Below are positions 31,586 to 43,084 of a stretch of DNA of 64,000 bases, piece after piece. The stretch is from Acanthosepion esculentum. Its lineage: Eukaryota > Mollusca > Cephalopoda > Sepiida > Sepiidae. A program made the translations under genes and the position numbers. Position 1 is the stretch's first letter. Each line of letters starts with the position of its first letter. The DNA is taken from contig OZ038508.1 of the NCBI GenBank assembly GCA_964036315.1, positions 51,163,759 through 51,227,758 on the forward strand. Direction: 5' to 3'. The notes below the pieces were generated by a model, which made no database searches, was not told the origin of the DNA, and saw nothing but the letters and a program-made list of their open reading frames with translations.

Positions 31586-32720
31586 TTGCTTTCATTGCTT
31601 CACTTTTGTGTAAGACGAGATTATATGGAAAACAGCCTCCTCTTCTCTTTCTATCTTTCTCTCTCATTCCTCCTCCGCCACTTCATCCCTCTCTTCTTCT
31701 ACATCGTTTATCCATCACCCTTCTCTTCTTATAGCTTCTTTTTTTCTATTTTATCTCTCCTCCCACCTCATCATCTTGGTCTATTCACACCACAACTCTT
31801 CTTATTCTTTTTCCTTCACTTTCTCCTAAACCTTTCTTCTCGCTCTCTCTCTCTCTCTCTTAATGCTTCTCTTCTTTATCCCTCTCTCCCATTTTTATTC
31901 TCCCCGCCCCGTACTGTTTTTTTTTTTTTTTTTTACGTCGTCTATTTTCATTTCGTCTTCCTGTCGGCATCTACTGTCGTCTGTCTTTCTCATAAATCCT
32001 TCCTCCACTTCCGGGTACGCGCTTATTCTCTCTTTGTTTTCAACCAAATCAATTGTCACTCTTCCTATTAATCAGCTTTTTTCTTTTATGCTCCACTCGC
32101 TTCTCCCTCCTTCACCGCCTCTGGGAAGTCCTTCCACTGTCATTGTTACTCACCCATCCTTTCGCTTTTTCCTCTTTGTCTTCCTGTCGTTCTTATTTCC
32201 TCCTTTTCATCCATCAATTCCCACTCTTCACTTCTCTGCTCCTCTTACTCTTTTCACTCCACTCCTTCTCATCTTCTGTCTCGTCCCTATATTTCATTCT
32301 TATTCTCTCTGTTCTTTTTTCGCTCGTCAACGCCCCCACCCCCCACCCCACGCCGTCTTCATATCAACATATTTTCATCTTTCTCCCCCTCATCCTATCA
32401 TCAATTCCCACTCTTCATTTCATTTTCCCTATTACTCTTTTCTCCTAAACCTTTCTTCCCACTCCTCATCCACTATGACTACCTACCATTCTTATTCTAT
32501 CCCGTTCTTTTTCCTTCGCCTTCCCCCCCTTCCACCATCTTCATATTTGCCTCTTCACATAAAATCTTTCTCCCCGTCCTCTTTGTTCTCAACCTCTCCT
32601 CCTCCTCCTCCTCCTCCTCCTCCTCCTCCCCCTCCTCCTCTCAATTAGCTCTCTTCCTTTTCCTCTTCCCAATCCTTTTTATTGTTGATCAACTAATTTC
32701 TCCCCCTCCTTTTTCTTTGC
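31586..32720. repeat. Pyrimidine-rich block
   Basis: The + strand is nearly free of G for more than 1 kb, so two overlapping long frames (31586-32071, 31863-32648) stay open. Their translations are Ser/Leu/Phe/Pro-rich low complexity. Includes (CT)n at 31840-31860 and (TCC)n at 32596-32635. Not considered coding. Confidence 0.75.
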
Positions 32721-32809
32721 TAATATTTTTTGAATTCTTCTGTCATTTACTAAGATCTGCCGAGTACGTCAATCGTTCAAGCGAGAAAAAACAACATTTG
32801 AAATCCTGT

Positions 32810-32935
32810 TCTCTTTTTTCTGTTTTTTCCTTCTTTTTTTCCTTCTTTTTTTCCTTCTTTTTTCTTTTTTTTTTTTCCTTCTTTTTTCTTTTTTTTTTTT
32901 TCCTTCTTTTTTCTTTTTTTTTGGGGGGGGGGGCT
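32810..32935. repeat. T-rich (TTTTTTCCTTC)n minisatellite plus G10 run
   Basis: Repeated CCTTCTTTTTTTC units followed by GGGGGGGGGG at about 32923. Confidence 0.9.
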
Positions 32936-33099
32936 GAACATTGACTCCTGAGTAATTTCAATGACTGACATACCGTTTCTGATATATTAAGACAATTTCT
33001 TGTTGTTTCTGTCTGAAGTTCTGGGATGAGGAGCTATTAATACTTACGTTATTTACAGGGTAGTCATCAGCCCTTGTGGGATGGAATAAATTGAAAATA

Positions 33100-34070
33100 C
33101 CGAACAAGGAAGAATACTGGAGAGTTAGATGCCCGAAAGATTCAGCGCATATGTTAGGCTACGAGGACCGCTTTAATAGCATAGAAATAAATACGATATG
33201 AGAGCCGCTAATAAAGAAAAAAAGAGAAATAACAGCAATTCTTCAACAGCAGCAGCTGTAAGAAAAAAGAAGCTTCAGTGAATGCAATCAATCAGCAGCA
33301 GCACTAATCAGCAGGTAGGTTAGGTTTAAAGCTTCAAGTTCACTTCACGGGATAATTCTGTGTGGAGAACTTGGAGCCTTAATCCTAACGAGACAATTGC
33401 CCATTGGATTAAAGCGTTGGTCTGTAAATTTGGTAACATAATAGTTGCGTGTTCAATCTCTGGGCCGGTCAGTGTGTACTTGGACTCAGCGGAAACGAGG
33501 TGAGCTGTACTAAAAATAAGAACTAAGACAATATATATTCCACATTGGTAGTGGAACGAGAACAATTTACAGTAGGTTAAAACTTATATCTAAAAAAATT
33601 ACTATTTTTGGTTGAATTTTATATCTATTGTAAATCTTAAAGTAGTGAATGTTTTCATTATTTCTATTCTTATTTTTTTGGTAGTTCTGTCGTTGCAATT
33701 TCTTAGAATTAATAAACCGACGTCCCTATGTAGGCCTATATCATTTTCGTTAATAATATTTGTCAGTTCATTGACTATATATATATATATATATTATTAT
33801 GAGTTTGTACCCAACACCATCCTAGCTACCCATTGTTACATCAAAGTTATTATTATTATCATTATTATTGCACTTTTTGTCCTTTTTTTATTGTGGTATA
33901 ATATTGATTTTCTGTAGTGTTTAATTATATTTATGTCTTAATTCGGGATAATCAATGTGTGGTTTGCAAGTTTAGAGTTATACACGTCTTAAATTATACC
34001 AGAAGTCGGCCGAAACGTTGTGATAACAACAACAAAAATTAGGACAATAACCTGAATATAGTGTAAATAA
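33100..34070 (+). mobile_element. PLE remnant: GIY-YIG end, tRNA-like module, terminus
   Basis: 33118-33238: KDSAHMLGYED, FNSIEINTI and EPLIKKKREITAI, homologous to KESAHMLGHKN and SIEMNTIWEPVIR at 21952-22090. 33398-33465: TGCCCATTGGATTAAAGCG (A-box-like) and GTGTTCAATCTCTGG (B-box-like). 33998-34040: AGAAGTCGGCCGAAACGTTG and TGATAACAACAAC. Same order as the 21.8 and 52 kb copies, with extra AT-rich sequence (33570-33990) between module and terminus. That spacer may be an insertion. Confidence 0.5.
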
Positions 34071-35500
34071 GATCTTAGAAGTAAATTATTGATACTTTCA
34101 TTAGCCAAACTGCTGAATTTTCATGAATTTTAGTTCTTGACTAAATACGTTGAGGCTACACTCTACAAACTGACGCTTTATAACGTTCAATGCAATTATT
34201 ACTATTATAGGATATTCTGGTTTGATTTGGTTTATTTTGTTTTACGGCAGTGGGTTATAAAATTTTTAAGGTGTTTTGTTATGAATAGAATGTATATTTT
34301 GTTGTAACATACCTACAGACGATAATGGGTATGTCCCCATTCACATAAATACAGTAGTAAATACTGTATGTTGGTCTGCAGTCGGAGATTTGAACAGCGT
34401 TAAAGTCCTTACCAGACTTGATAAGACCGTCTTTACTGCCCCACTAGGAAATTCATTTTTATTCTACAAACTCCGTTTTAGTTAAGTTCTGATTTATTTT
34501 ATTTTTTACGTTGTCTTTTGCTTACTGGTATTTGAAAAAAAATTTTGATTTTTTCACTTTTTCCTTTCTTTTCAGTTTATTACATTCCCATTTTTAATTT
34601 TTATTTTATTTTGTATTTATTCTTCTATTATTAGTTTTGATTTTTACGTTAAAGTCTCCTTTTTAAGTTTTTTTTTTTTCGTTTTTGATTTTCTATACCC
34701 GCCTCCCAGAGTTTATCTGTTTATTTTTCTACTTGTTAATATTTCTGTTGTCGTCAGACTTTATTTTTTCTTTGTTCATTTACTACGTGTTATTTATTAC
34801 GTGTTACTTCGTTCTTTGTTTTTTCCTTTTAAATTTATTTGTTTAATTCTTCTGTTTTCATATTTTGTTCTAATTTTTTGTGTTTATTTAGACTAACTTT
34901 TCTGTTTTTATTTTTGTATTTTGTTTATCGGCAAAACTTTATTTTTAAGGCAGCCATGTTGAATTTTTTGTTTAGTTTACACGTATTGTTTGTTTCGTAT
35001 TTGTGTTTGTAGCTTGTCCTTTTTACTTTTATATTTAGTTTTAAAAAGGGTTTTTAAAGTGTTTTCCTTACAGTTTACCTTATTTTGTGCAATTTATTCG
35101 GGTTTTCGTTCGTATAACATTTGTTTTTTCGTTTGAACTGTTGTTTTTCGTTCTAATTTTGTGTATATTTTTCGTTTGTTTGTGACCAATTATTCACGTT
35201 TTTCTTGTCAAGTTTTTACTTTTCTTTTTTACCGCATTTAATTGTTTTGTTTTGTTTTTTCGTTTGAAAGATATTTTGTGACTATCGTTTTCTTTTTATC
35301 ATCTTAAATTTGTTTGTTTCGCTTCTCTGCGAACTTTGTTTATTAAGCACATTTTTGCTGTTTTATTTCTTATGTTTTGTTTCGCCTATAGGCAACTCTT
35401 GTTCTTACCACCCCTCCCCTTCCCTTTCCGTCTTATAATTTTTAAAAGAGGAGAAAAGAAAAAGGAAAATTTCGTCATTTCTAATTAAAAAAAAAAGAAA
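34071..35500. other. T-rich strand-asymmetric interval
   Basis: From 34200 the + strand is T-rich (TTTTATTTTG, TTTTTCGTTT style) until about 35440, ending in TTTTTAAAAGAGGAGAAAAG. It lies directly upstream of the LINE ORF1 remnant and may be its 5' UTR or an unrelated low-complexity block. Confidence 0.45.
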
Positions 35501-35506
35501 CCCATA

Positions 35507-36420
35507 ATGGCTGATTTCAGGTGGTCAGTTAAAAAAACATTTGTTCGCAATTAAAAAGGACTCACTGGACAAAGATAGCACGGAGGAGTATCCAGTTTTG
35601 ACGAGTACACCCCTAGATAAGGAAGAAGTGAATTGCCCAAACAAGGCAACGAAAAGTACAGAGGCCAAAAATAGCCAAAATGTGAGATCGAAAAATATGG
35701 AGGCCAATAATGGCCAAAATAAAGGAAAGAAAAGCGATAATGCATAATGTTGGAAGTCCCCCCTCCAGTTGCATAATCAATATTGCAGAGTTCTTGGAGC
35801 GAGCTAAGATTTACGCACACCTTGTTTAGAAAGTAGGCTCTAGAGAACTAAGAACTAAGAAAGATTGAGAAAAGAATAATGTCGGCAAGCGTACGCGCAA
35901 AATTTGTCGTCCGACGAAAGACACAGTGGTGAAATCACTGGAGTCCCTGGGGTTTAAGCCACTCAGAATCGTGAAGGGTTTCGGCTTTTTCATGTGGGAC
36001 GTGTTGTTACCCATGCCGGAAGACTTTATTGACGCTTCCAGTCGTGACCTTATTTCAAAGGAATTGATATTGCGTACCGAATATGAAGGCAAACGAAGGT
36101 CCAGTAGCAATATACGAGGTCCCTCCTCAGGTTATCGAGGAACACCTCGCCGCTTTCCGCTCGCAGTACGGCGAGATACTGCGTTCTTCCTGCGATAGAC
36201 TGAACGAGGGATGGACTTTGATATTTTGTTAGAACGTAAAGCCTACCTCTCTGTCTGAAAGTAGGGAGCCTGAAGCTGCTGGTCATTGTGACCGGTTGCA
36301 AACCTGTGTGTTGGAAATGAGGAGAGTCTGGTCACCTCTCCTCTTCCTGCCCAGAGAAGGCCTCTGGAAGTCTGGTTTCACCTGACAAAAATCCCTCTCT
36401 GACCGCGTCTTTACTTTCCG
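35507..36420 (+). pseudogene. Tx1-like LINE ORF1 remnant with CCHC knuckle
   Basis: Likely start ATG at 35507 (MADFRW), followed by stops. Readable pieces: SIINIAEFLERAKIYAHLV-like (about 35760-35825), VVKSLESLGFKPLRIVKGFG, FFMWDVLLPMPEDFIDASSR, DLISKELILRTEYEGKRR (35930-36098), then in another frame VAIYEVPPQVIEEHLAAF (about 36104-36160). At 36309-36350 a CCHC zinc knuckle C-x2-(C)-x4-H-x4-C can be read: first Cys 36309, His 36333, last Cys 36348, with the second Cys replaced by a TGA stop (36318-36320). Gag-like nucleic-acid binding ORF1 of a LINE; broken by several shifts. Confidence 0.65.
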
Positions 36421-37349
36421 CCTCGCCTGTAATGGGCATGCCAGCATCTGGGACCGGCATGGTCAAACCATCGGTTTGGTCGAGTTCTAAACCCCCATTC
36501 CCCGAAAAGCCTTCGCCCGCTGCTAGTTCAGTTGTGGAGAAGGGGTGGGGAGAATGGTTGGTTGCTGGTAAGGCTTGAGGGAAGCGCCAGACAACGGGTC
36601 CTCAGTCCCATGAAGCCACCAGGACAAAGGCACAAACAGCCCCACTCCCCCTGTCAACGTTAATGGCGATGCCCCGGTCTCATATTCGACCTTAAAAGAA
36701 CAACAGAAAAAGTATGACCCGGATTTCGAGAAGACTGAAAAGATCAAACAGTTGAAAGAAAAGCTGGACAAACAAAAACAGTCCCATACCAAGAAGGCTA
36801 CTCCATGAACGTCTTCTGTCCTGTCCACACCTTCACCTCAGAAAAATTCTTCCCCTCTCCCAATACCTTCAAAAACAGTTACCCTCAGTAGAGATCCCAG
36901 TCCTTACAGACAAAGATCATCTTATACCCCTCATCATACTCACAGTCCGTCACCCATTAAAAATGTTGAAATGTCCCTCCTCCCTCCAAAAAACAGAGAA
37001 GACCCACCCAAGAACTAAAAGACAAACGAAAAAACACAAAGACATATATAACTCGAGGGAGGATGGCTGTCGTATTTACCCGGCCCAGGCCGAAAAAGCC
37101 AGAGACTATGGCAACCAGATAGGAGATTTAAAATATCTTCTTTCAGTTAGGCAGTATGCCGACATGGATGTGGAAGAGCCACAAAACTTTCCACATGCCC
37201 AAAGGATTCTAACGGTTATTAGAACAGGAACGGGAGTTCAGCAGGCATGGGCAATGTTGAATGAGGCAATCATCTCTTGTAAAATGTGCCCTCCAATTGC
37301 CATCGTCGAGAGCAAAGAGCTGAAACATTTGAAACAGTTTCGTGCATAA
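36421..37349 (+). pseudogene. LINE ORF1 3' region or spacer, unassigned
   Basis: Ser/Pro/Lys-rich broken frames, then an open frame 36963-37349 with AQAEKARDYGNQIGDLKYLL, RQYADMDVEEPQNFPHAQRI, AWAMLNEAIISCKMCPP. Its position between ORF1 and the RT suggests the C-terminal part of ORF1. I do not recognise a domain. Confidence 0.4.
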
Positions 37350-37549
37350 GAGTGTCCCAGTTTTAGTTCACCACTCCCTCTACAGAGCACTAAAACTGAC
37401 ATTTCTCTGGGATCTAAGCGGTACCATCAAGGCTGAGATTGGCCAAGGGTCAATGGGGGAGGCTGTCGGTATCCTTACCCCGACCATGTTCAAACCAGTG
37501 TCCCAACCCTAATCGGTCTGATAATGGCACTCTGGTTCACAAGTCTGAT

Positions 37550-39560
37550 GAAGCAGAGGTCACCAGGGGTGTGATCAAGTTGCTTCGCAAGAGCAAAGAC
37601 GGTGGGGATGGGTTAGGTAATTATCGGCCTCTGACGATGTTAAACACAGAGTTGAAGATTTTAGCCAAGGTCTTATCCGGCCGGTTGCAGACTGTCCTCT
37701 CTAATCTGATTGGGTCCGAGTAGACTTGTGCTCTGAAGGGCAGGACTATTCAGGACAACCTTCATTTGGTACTCTTGATCATCGAGCAAGTCGACAGTGA
37801 TGCCACGATGATCAATTTAGATCAGTCCAAGGCTTTCGATAGGGTTGACCATCGATTTCTGGAGGCTGTACTTTCAGCCGCCGGTTTCTGGCGGGACTTT
37901 CACCCTTGAATTCGACTGCTGTATGCGTTCCCCGGTACGCTGGTAGAAGTGAATGGGGTAAGATTGAAACCTTTCATTTTGTCTCACTCCATTCGTCAAG
38001 GTTGTCCGCTGTCTCCATTGCTGTACGTTCTTGCGTTGGAACCTTTCCTGCGTAAGTTGAAGACGAATCCGGTCCTTCGCGGAATTTCCATACCTGGTGC
38101 TCCCACCTCGGCCAGGTACTATGCCTATGCTGATGACGTTTTGGTTCTTGTGTCGAGCAGAGCCGAAATTAACGAAGTAAGCAAAGAAATCAAACGTAGT
38201 GACAGGGGCCAAGATCAACCACGATAAATCTGTTGGCTTGCGGTTGGGTTCGTGGAAGGGAGTTTCTCTTCCCGGTTCTTTCCTCTGGACGGATGGGCCG
38301 GTCAAGATACTTGGCCTATGGTTCGGCCCCGACCTCCTGTTGGAAATAAATTGGTCGGGTGTGTGGGAGAAGGCCAAGCTCGTAGTTCGTCTGTGGACCC
38401 GGAGGAATCTTTCTTTGAAGAGGACGGAAGTATGTGCCTCACACATCTACCCGATTCTCCTTTACCGACTCCGTCTGACACTTTATTAGTGTTTGTAAGG
38501 CTCTTGTTCTTCTTGTGAGGAGGCAAGGCCGCCATTGTTAGTCGCGAGATCTGTTACCTCCATCCTTCTGATAGCGATCTGGGGATGCCTTGCGTTGAGA
38601 TTCGTCGACATACGTCTCGCATCACTTACCTAGACTGGATGTGTATGCAGTTGGATGAGAACGGCGAATTCTGGAAGGAAGATGCACGTAGAAAATTTCT
38701 ATCCTTAAGAAGTGTGCGCTAGTGCAAGGAGGGGGCTGGCCGTACGCCCCGAGACGAGAGCTTCTTCTATCGCGAATGTCAGCTTGCTCTCAAGCAACTC
38801 TTACCGGCGAAGGATGGCCTCTCCGACGTCCAGCCGTTGTCTCGTAAGGCATTATATCAGGCAACTTTCAAGATGCTTTGATAGGCGAGCTTTGTCTGAC
38901 GAAGCGGGAGGCTCGCTGCATATGGCCTTGGGAGCCTGGGTTGAAATGTCTCAATAACACTGAGGCATTACTTACCTGGCTGTTGATTCGAGGGGCCCTC
39001 TGGGTCGCCAAAACACTTCGTTCAGCGGGTTTTTCTAAGTCTCCAAACTGCGTTCGCTGCAGTGGAGAGGTGGAGACCCTAGATCACGCCTTCTTTCATT
39101 GTAGGGTCGTAGGTCCGTTGTGCAAGTTTGTTGAAGGCATCATGGTTCGCATGCTTCACGGAAAGTTCTTTGTCCTCGAGGCCAGTTCCGTCTGTAGCAA
39201 TATAGTACCGCCGTTGACTAAGGCTGAACATTATGTGTTCCTTTGCTTACTAGGTGTTATGCGAGTCGTGATATGGACGACGCGACAGAAGGAATTCCAT
39301 GGGGCCGAGAAGTTTACCTCTTCCCAAATTATCATGTTCTTTAAACATCAGCTAAAAGTCAGGATCAGGACGGAAAGGAAACGACTCCATCCAATGGAAT
39401 TTGGCGAAAGGTGGGTGAGTCTTGCGCGTCTCTTGCTGCTTTGGAGTGGCATTTTGATGCCGATTAGGCTGTAAGAATATTGAGATTGCTGGGTTGAACA
39501 TTGGCAACCCTTCCCGTGTATAGGTTAGTGTAGGTCGTTTTTGTTTGAGTTTTTTCTCTT
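37550..39560 (+). pseudogene. Tx1/L1-type LINE ORF2 remnant, copy 2
   Basis: RT from GVIKLLRKSKDGGDGLGNYR (37569) through LDQSKAFDRVDHRFLEAV, SIRQGCPLSPLLYVLALEPF (about 37990), AYADD (catalytic, 38123-38137), VKILGLWFGPDLLLEINWSG (about 38302-38360) and C-terminal CVRC...H....C (C-x2-C-x8-H-x4-C; Cys 39049, Cys 39058, His 39085, Cys 39100). The final frame 38878-39474 is open for 198 residues. Stops or shifts near 37721, 37908, 38200, 38488 and 38720. The APE endonuclease and first RT block are absent: only about 220 bp separate the ORF1-like stop at 37347 from RT motif 2. 3' UTR shared with copy 1 to about 39550. Confidence 0.88.
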
Positions 39561-40170
39561 TTTTCAAGTTAACGTAGCTAGGGTATGTATTCTCATTAGC
39601 CCCATTACTTTTCTGACCCTATTTTCTTTCTTTTGCTTAATTCCCCATCCCTCTCATCATTAGGTGTTTAGTGATATCACTTCTCTGGTGGGTGCGGGGC
39701 GTCTTTCGTTTCGAGTGTTTTCCTATTTGTTGTTGTGTTTGGATGAGTGTGTGTTTGTACCGACTGTATGACTTGTACGAATGTTTTATATTTTTAAAAG
39801 TCCCGCATTGATTTCGTCCAGTTAACTGATGTTTTTGTCACAGTTAGGGCTGTAGGGTTTTATTACTAAAACCATTTTGTTTAGTTTTTTGTATATAGTT
39901 TTGTAATCATTGTAATTACTCATTAGAGTTTTTTTAGATTTTTAAATTGTTATTTTATTCCCCTCCCACCACGGACAATGAATTGTATAAATGGAGACTA
40001 TTTAGGATTTCATAGAGATTCTGAGGCATTATGGTGGATGAGGTAAGAATGGTAAGTAAGAATGCGTTGTTTTGGTGAAAAGAATATTGTTTGTATGTTT
40101 GGGTCAGTGTTTGTGGCTAGCTAAGTTTAATGTCAAGACAGAAGATGACCATCCTTTTCCTCTTTCCTCC
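39561..40170. other. AT-rich interval after LINE
   Basis: May include the distal 3' UTR of the LINE, absent from copy 1. No other feature recognised. Confidence 0.4.
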
Positions 40171-40175
40171 TTTTT

Positions 40176-40700
40176 GGCCTTGTGCCATATTTTTACGTAT
40201 TGGGCAATAAATATTCTGCAGTCAGAAGTTCGTCTCCAGCTGTGCTGGTCAAACTCTTTGCCTCCGAGCAGAGAAGATCCCCAGACGAGGTTATGTCGAA
40301 GGGCAGAGTCTCGTCCCGGGAAACAGATACCCGACCCCGTTTTATACGGAGTCTAAGGGGAATTTTGGGCCGAACCTACGAGCTCGGATACCCCACATTA
40401 AATTCGGCCTTGTGCCACATCTGACTGCGTGGAGCGGTTGGTAGATATCCTGCAGTTGGAGATTCGTCTCCAGCTGTGCTGGTCAAACTCTTTGCCTCCG
40501 AGCAGAGAAAATCCCCCGACGAGGCTATGTCGAAGGGCAAAATCTCATCTACCCTACCCCGTTTTTTACGGGGTCTACGGGAAATTTTTGGTCGAGTATA
40601 CGGGCTCGGATACCCCACATTAAATTCAGCCTTGTGTCACATCTGACTGCGTGTGGCGGTTGGTAGATATCCTGCAGTTGGAGATTCATTGTGGAATTCA
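40176..40700 (+). repeat. About 230 bp tandem repeat, 2.3 copies
   Basis: Units begin GGCCTTGTGCCAnAT at 40176 and 40406 and (AGCCTTGTGTCA) 40628. Each contains GATTCGTCTCCAGCTGTGCT, GGTCAAACTCTTTGCCTCCG, CGAAGGGC and GGATACCCCACATTAAATTC. GTGGCGGTTGGTAGATATCC is weakly A-box-like. Less AT-rich than surroundings. Confidence 0.85.
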
Positions 40701-40980
40701 CTTGGCTCACTTCTAACAGTTGACTACTACTTCTACGCGCCGCTGGCGAATCTTACACGTGTTGTTCTTGTCCTAAATATTATCGTTCATTACCAACCTT
40801 CATTTGACTATTCTATTCAGTGATCTTGCCTAGCTTACAACATATTTCTTTGTAAGAAATCAGTTTGTAGGTTTCAAAGACATATTTTTGTAAAGAGAGT
40901 TTTTGTCGAGAGTCAAATGTATTGCTGATATTTTTATTCAAAAATGTATTTCGGGTATTCTTACTATAAAATTTTTTTTT

Positions 40981-41173
40981 TATACTTTCATAGTGTTTTG
41001 ACGCCAGTTTAGTAGTTAACTATTTGCCCATAGCTGGGACCCTAATAGGTGCTACCACCTCAGGTTATGGTGAACATGGGAACAGCAACAATTAAGAGGT
41101 GCTTCCACGCTCCTCAAAATCTCCTAATAAGAGGCCTTGCTGCTGAATGTAGTTTATCGTCATACCCAGGACA
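40981..41173 (-). repeat. Unclassified interspersed repeat
   Basis: - strand copy of the 15883/22738/46281 family: GACGATAAACTACATTCAGC, CAGCAAGGCCTCTTATTAGG, CACCTCTTAATTGTTGCTG. Confidence 0.75.
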
Positions 41174-41184
41174 AGGATATTCCC

Positions 41185-41425
41185 GCGATTTCCCTCAGTA
41201 GCCATCACTGAAGTCGAGATGCCAGATCAGGATCGATTACAATACAGACCATTCTTTGAATTTCGTCAATAACTTCGAGCAGGAGCACCATACGAGATAT
41301 GACAGTAGATTTCAATGCACTGACGAATGGTAGACTTATAAAGTGGATCCTGACGAGAAAATCTTTCAAGCACGACACGGTGAACCAGCTTTCCTAGCAG
41401 TAGAGGTAACAACTCATTCAATATA
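41185..41425 (-). pseudogene. CR1/jockey-like LINE fragment
   Basis: - strand has a LVHRVV-F-S-DPLYKSTIRQCIE-like stretch, then decayed L-RNSKNGLYCNRS and DLASRLQ-equivalents. Upstream part of the same ORF region as at 23.5-23.7 kb. Strongly decayed. Confidence 0.55.
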
Positions 41426-42630
41426 ATGACTACCCTTCATGTCAATAGAAAAATTTGAGCCTAAGAAGGCGCAAACCGTTGCTCTCCTGGAGTTTAGCAC
41501 CAGCCATGCTAATGGCAGGAAGAAAAGGTTCTCTGTGGTGATCTTGTAAAGAGCCATGTTCACCAACATGAATGAAGAAATCAATCGAGATTATTACAAA
41601 TAAAAAAAAAATGTCCCGACATCTCTTTTTGTCAAAGAATTTAAACTTTCTGGTTTGTACGGGAAAGATGTATTTGGTTTCTTTTCTCTTTAATGATGTA
41701 ATTATTTATTGACAGATCGATCACGCTCTGTTCGTATCTATTAAGTAGAAAAAGAAAAAAAGTTCTGAAGCTTTATGGTGTTAAATACAATTGTTAGCCT
41801 TATAGTCTGATGAAGGTGATTTCCCTCGGCCACCATAATCGTGAACAGACATAAACAAATGTTCGTTTTTCATTTTTCTCCGAAGACAATTCAAACTTGC
41901 CGTTCTCTTCAATTATCTCCAAAGAATTGGTCAAATGGGAAAGACAATAGTCTTTTTGTTTATTAATGAAATACTTAGAAAATAAATCCCAAATCTAAAA
42001 TGTCTATCATATTTATTATAACTCGGAGTTATACTCATATGATCGAGTAGCACGGTTATCCAAAGTAAAAGCCTAGCAACCAGAGGCGTAAATGCTAGAC
42101 GTAAATTATTACTGTTGCAGGTTGCTCTTTTAAATTAGCGATTATTACCTTTTTGTTGAAAGGCTATATTTTCCTGTATGCGGCACGTGGTTTGCTTGGG
42201 ACTAAGAAATCCCGTGGAGCGGAAACGAGACACGTCTTATCCTTATTGCACAGTGTGGGTAAAGAGAGAATAAGTGAATGCGTGCTGCACACGATTGGGT
42301 TTTTCTTCTTTTTTTTTCTTCTTTTTTTTTTTCGCATGCCCATTTGGCCAAACGGGGTTATAGCGGCTGCAACATTAGCAAACTACAATTATTGAGAAAA
42401 AAGCTGTAACTTTAATTATGTACTTTTTCATGATATCCAGTAATTAGCTACTTAATAATTAAAGCGAGGAATCAATTATCCTTCTTTCTTATTGATCAGA
42501 AAGAAAAATGTATCAATTAGAAAATAATTACAACTTGTTATGTTTTTATGCTTTGTTGAAGAGTATGCTGTTTTCAAAAATACTTCAAAAATTATTAAGG
42601 ACTAAAATACTATATATAAGGAGGACTATA
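41426..42630. other. Unassigned interval
   Basis: No gene recognised. CTGATGAAGGTG ... CACCATAATCGTG at 41812-41850 is a decayed hammerhead-like motif (GGTG/CACC stem kept, GAAAC lost). Confidence 0.4.
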
Positions 42631-42632
42631 AA

Positions 42633-42635
<3 letters not shown>

Positions 42636-42693
<58 letters not shown>
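42636..42693. repeat. (ATA)n microsatellite
   Basis: About 19 AAT units. Confidence 0.98.
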
Positions 42694-42697
<4 letters not shown>

Positions 42698-43005
42698 CAA
42701 GGACCTTGAAATAGAAATCTCAAAAATGTGGCACATGGGAACATCAACAATTCCTGTTGTAGTTGGAGCCCTTGGACTGGTTGGAAAAGATTCCAGTAGG
42801 CTGATTGAAGGGATCCCTGGAAGTCCATGCCTCAAAGAGATACAAATATTGTTCTGACAAGTACAGCCCACACTTTACGAAGGGCTTTATCTATGTAATT
42901 ATTTTTTTCTTTTTTTTGCAGTGGAAAGTGTCATGATGCCATTTCTAACCTTAGGTCCCTGGGCGGGAACCGGAAAGAAATGTGTAAACGCCAGATATCA
43001 AAGGA
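42694..43005 (+). pseudogene. LINE RT C-terminal fragment with (AAT)n tail
   Basis: + strand: YKDLEIEISKMWHMGTSTIP, VVVGALGLVGKDSSRLIEGI, PGSPCLKEIQILF (42695-42857), then a 3' UTR with TCATGATGCCATTTCTAACC and GGGCGGGAACCGG into (AAT)n. The pattern YxDLEIE--KMW-M-T--IPV-VGALG is one I associate with the C-terminus of R2/NeSL-like or related LINEs. The exact clade is uncertain. Flanked by AAT repeats on both sides. Confidence 0.5.
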
Positions 43006-43062
<57 letters not shown>

Positions 43063-43063
43063 T
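43006..43063. repeat. (AAT)n microsatellite
   Basis: About 19 AAT units forming the LINE tail. Confidence 0.98.
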
Positions 43064-43084
43064 AATTGATAAATAAATTTGTTT

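Noticed and set aside
31586..32648. Overlapping frames of 161, 131 and 261 residues, one ending in poly-Pro
   Set aside because: All three overlap in different frames of the same near-G-less strand, so openness reflects composition.
35541..35747. Separate small gene (EKDSLDKDSTEEYPV...)
   Set aside because: It overlaps the start of the LINE ORF1 remnant in another frame and has no conserved feature.
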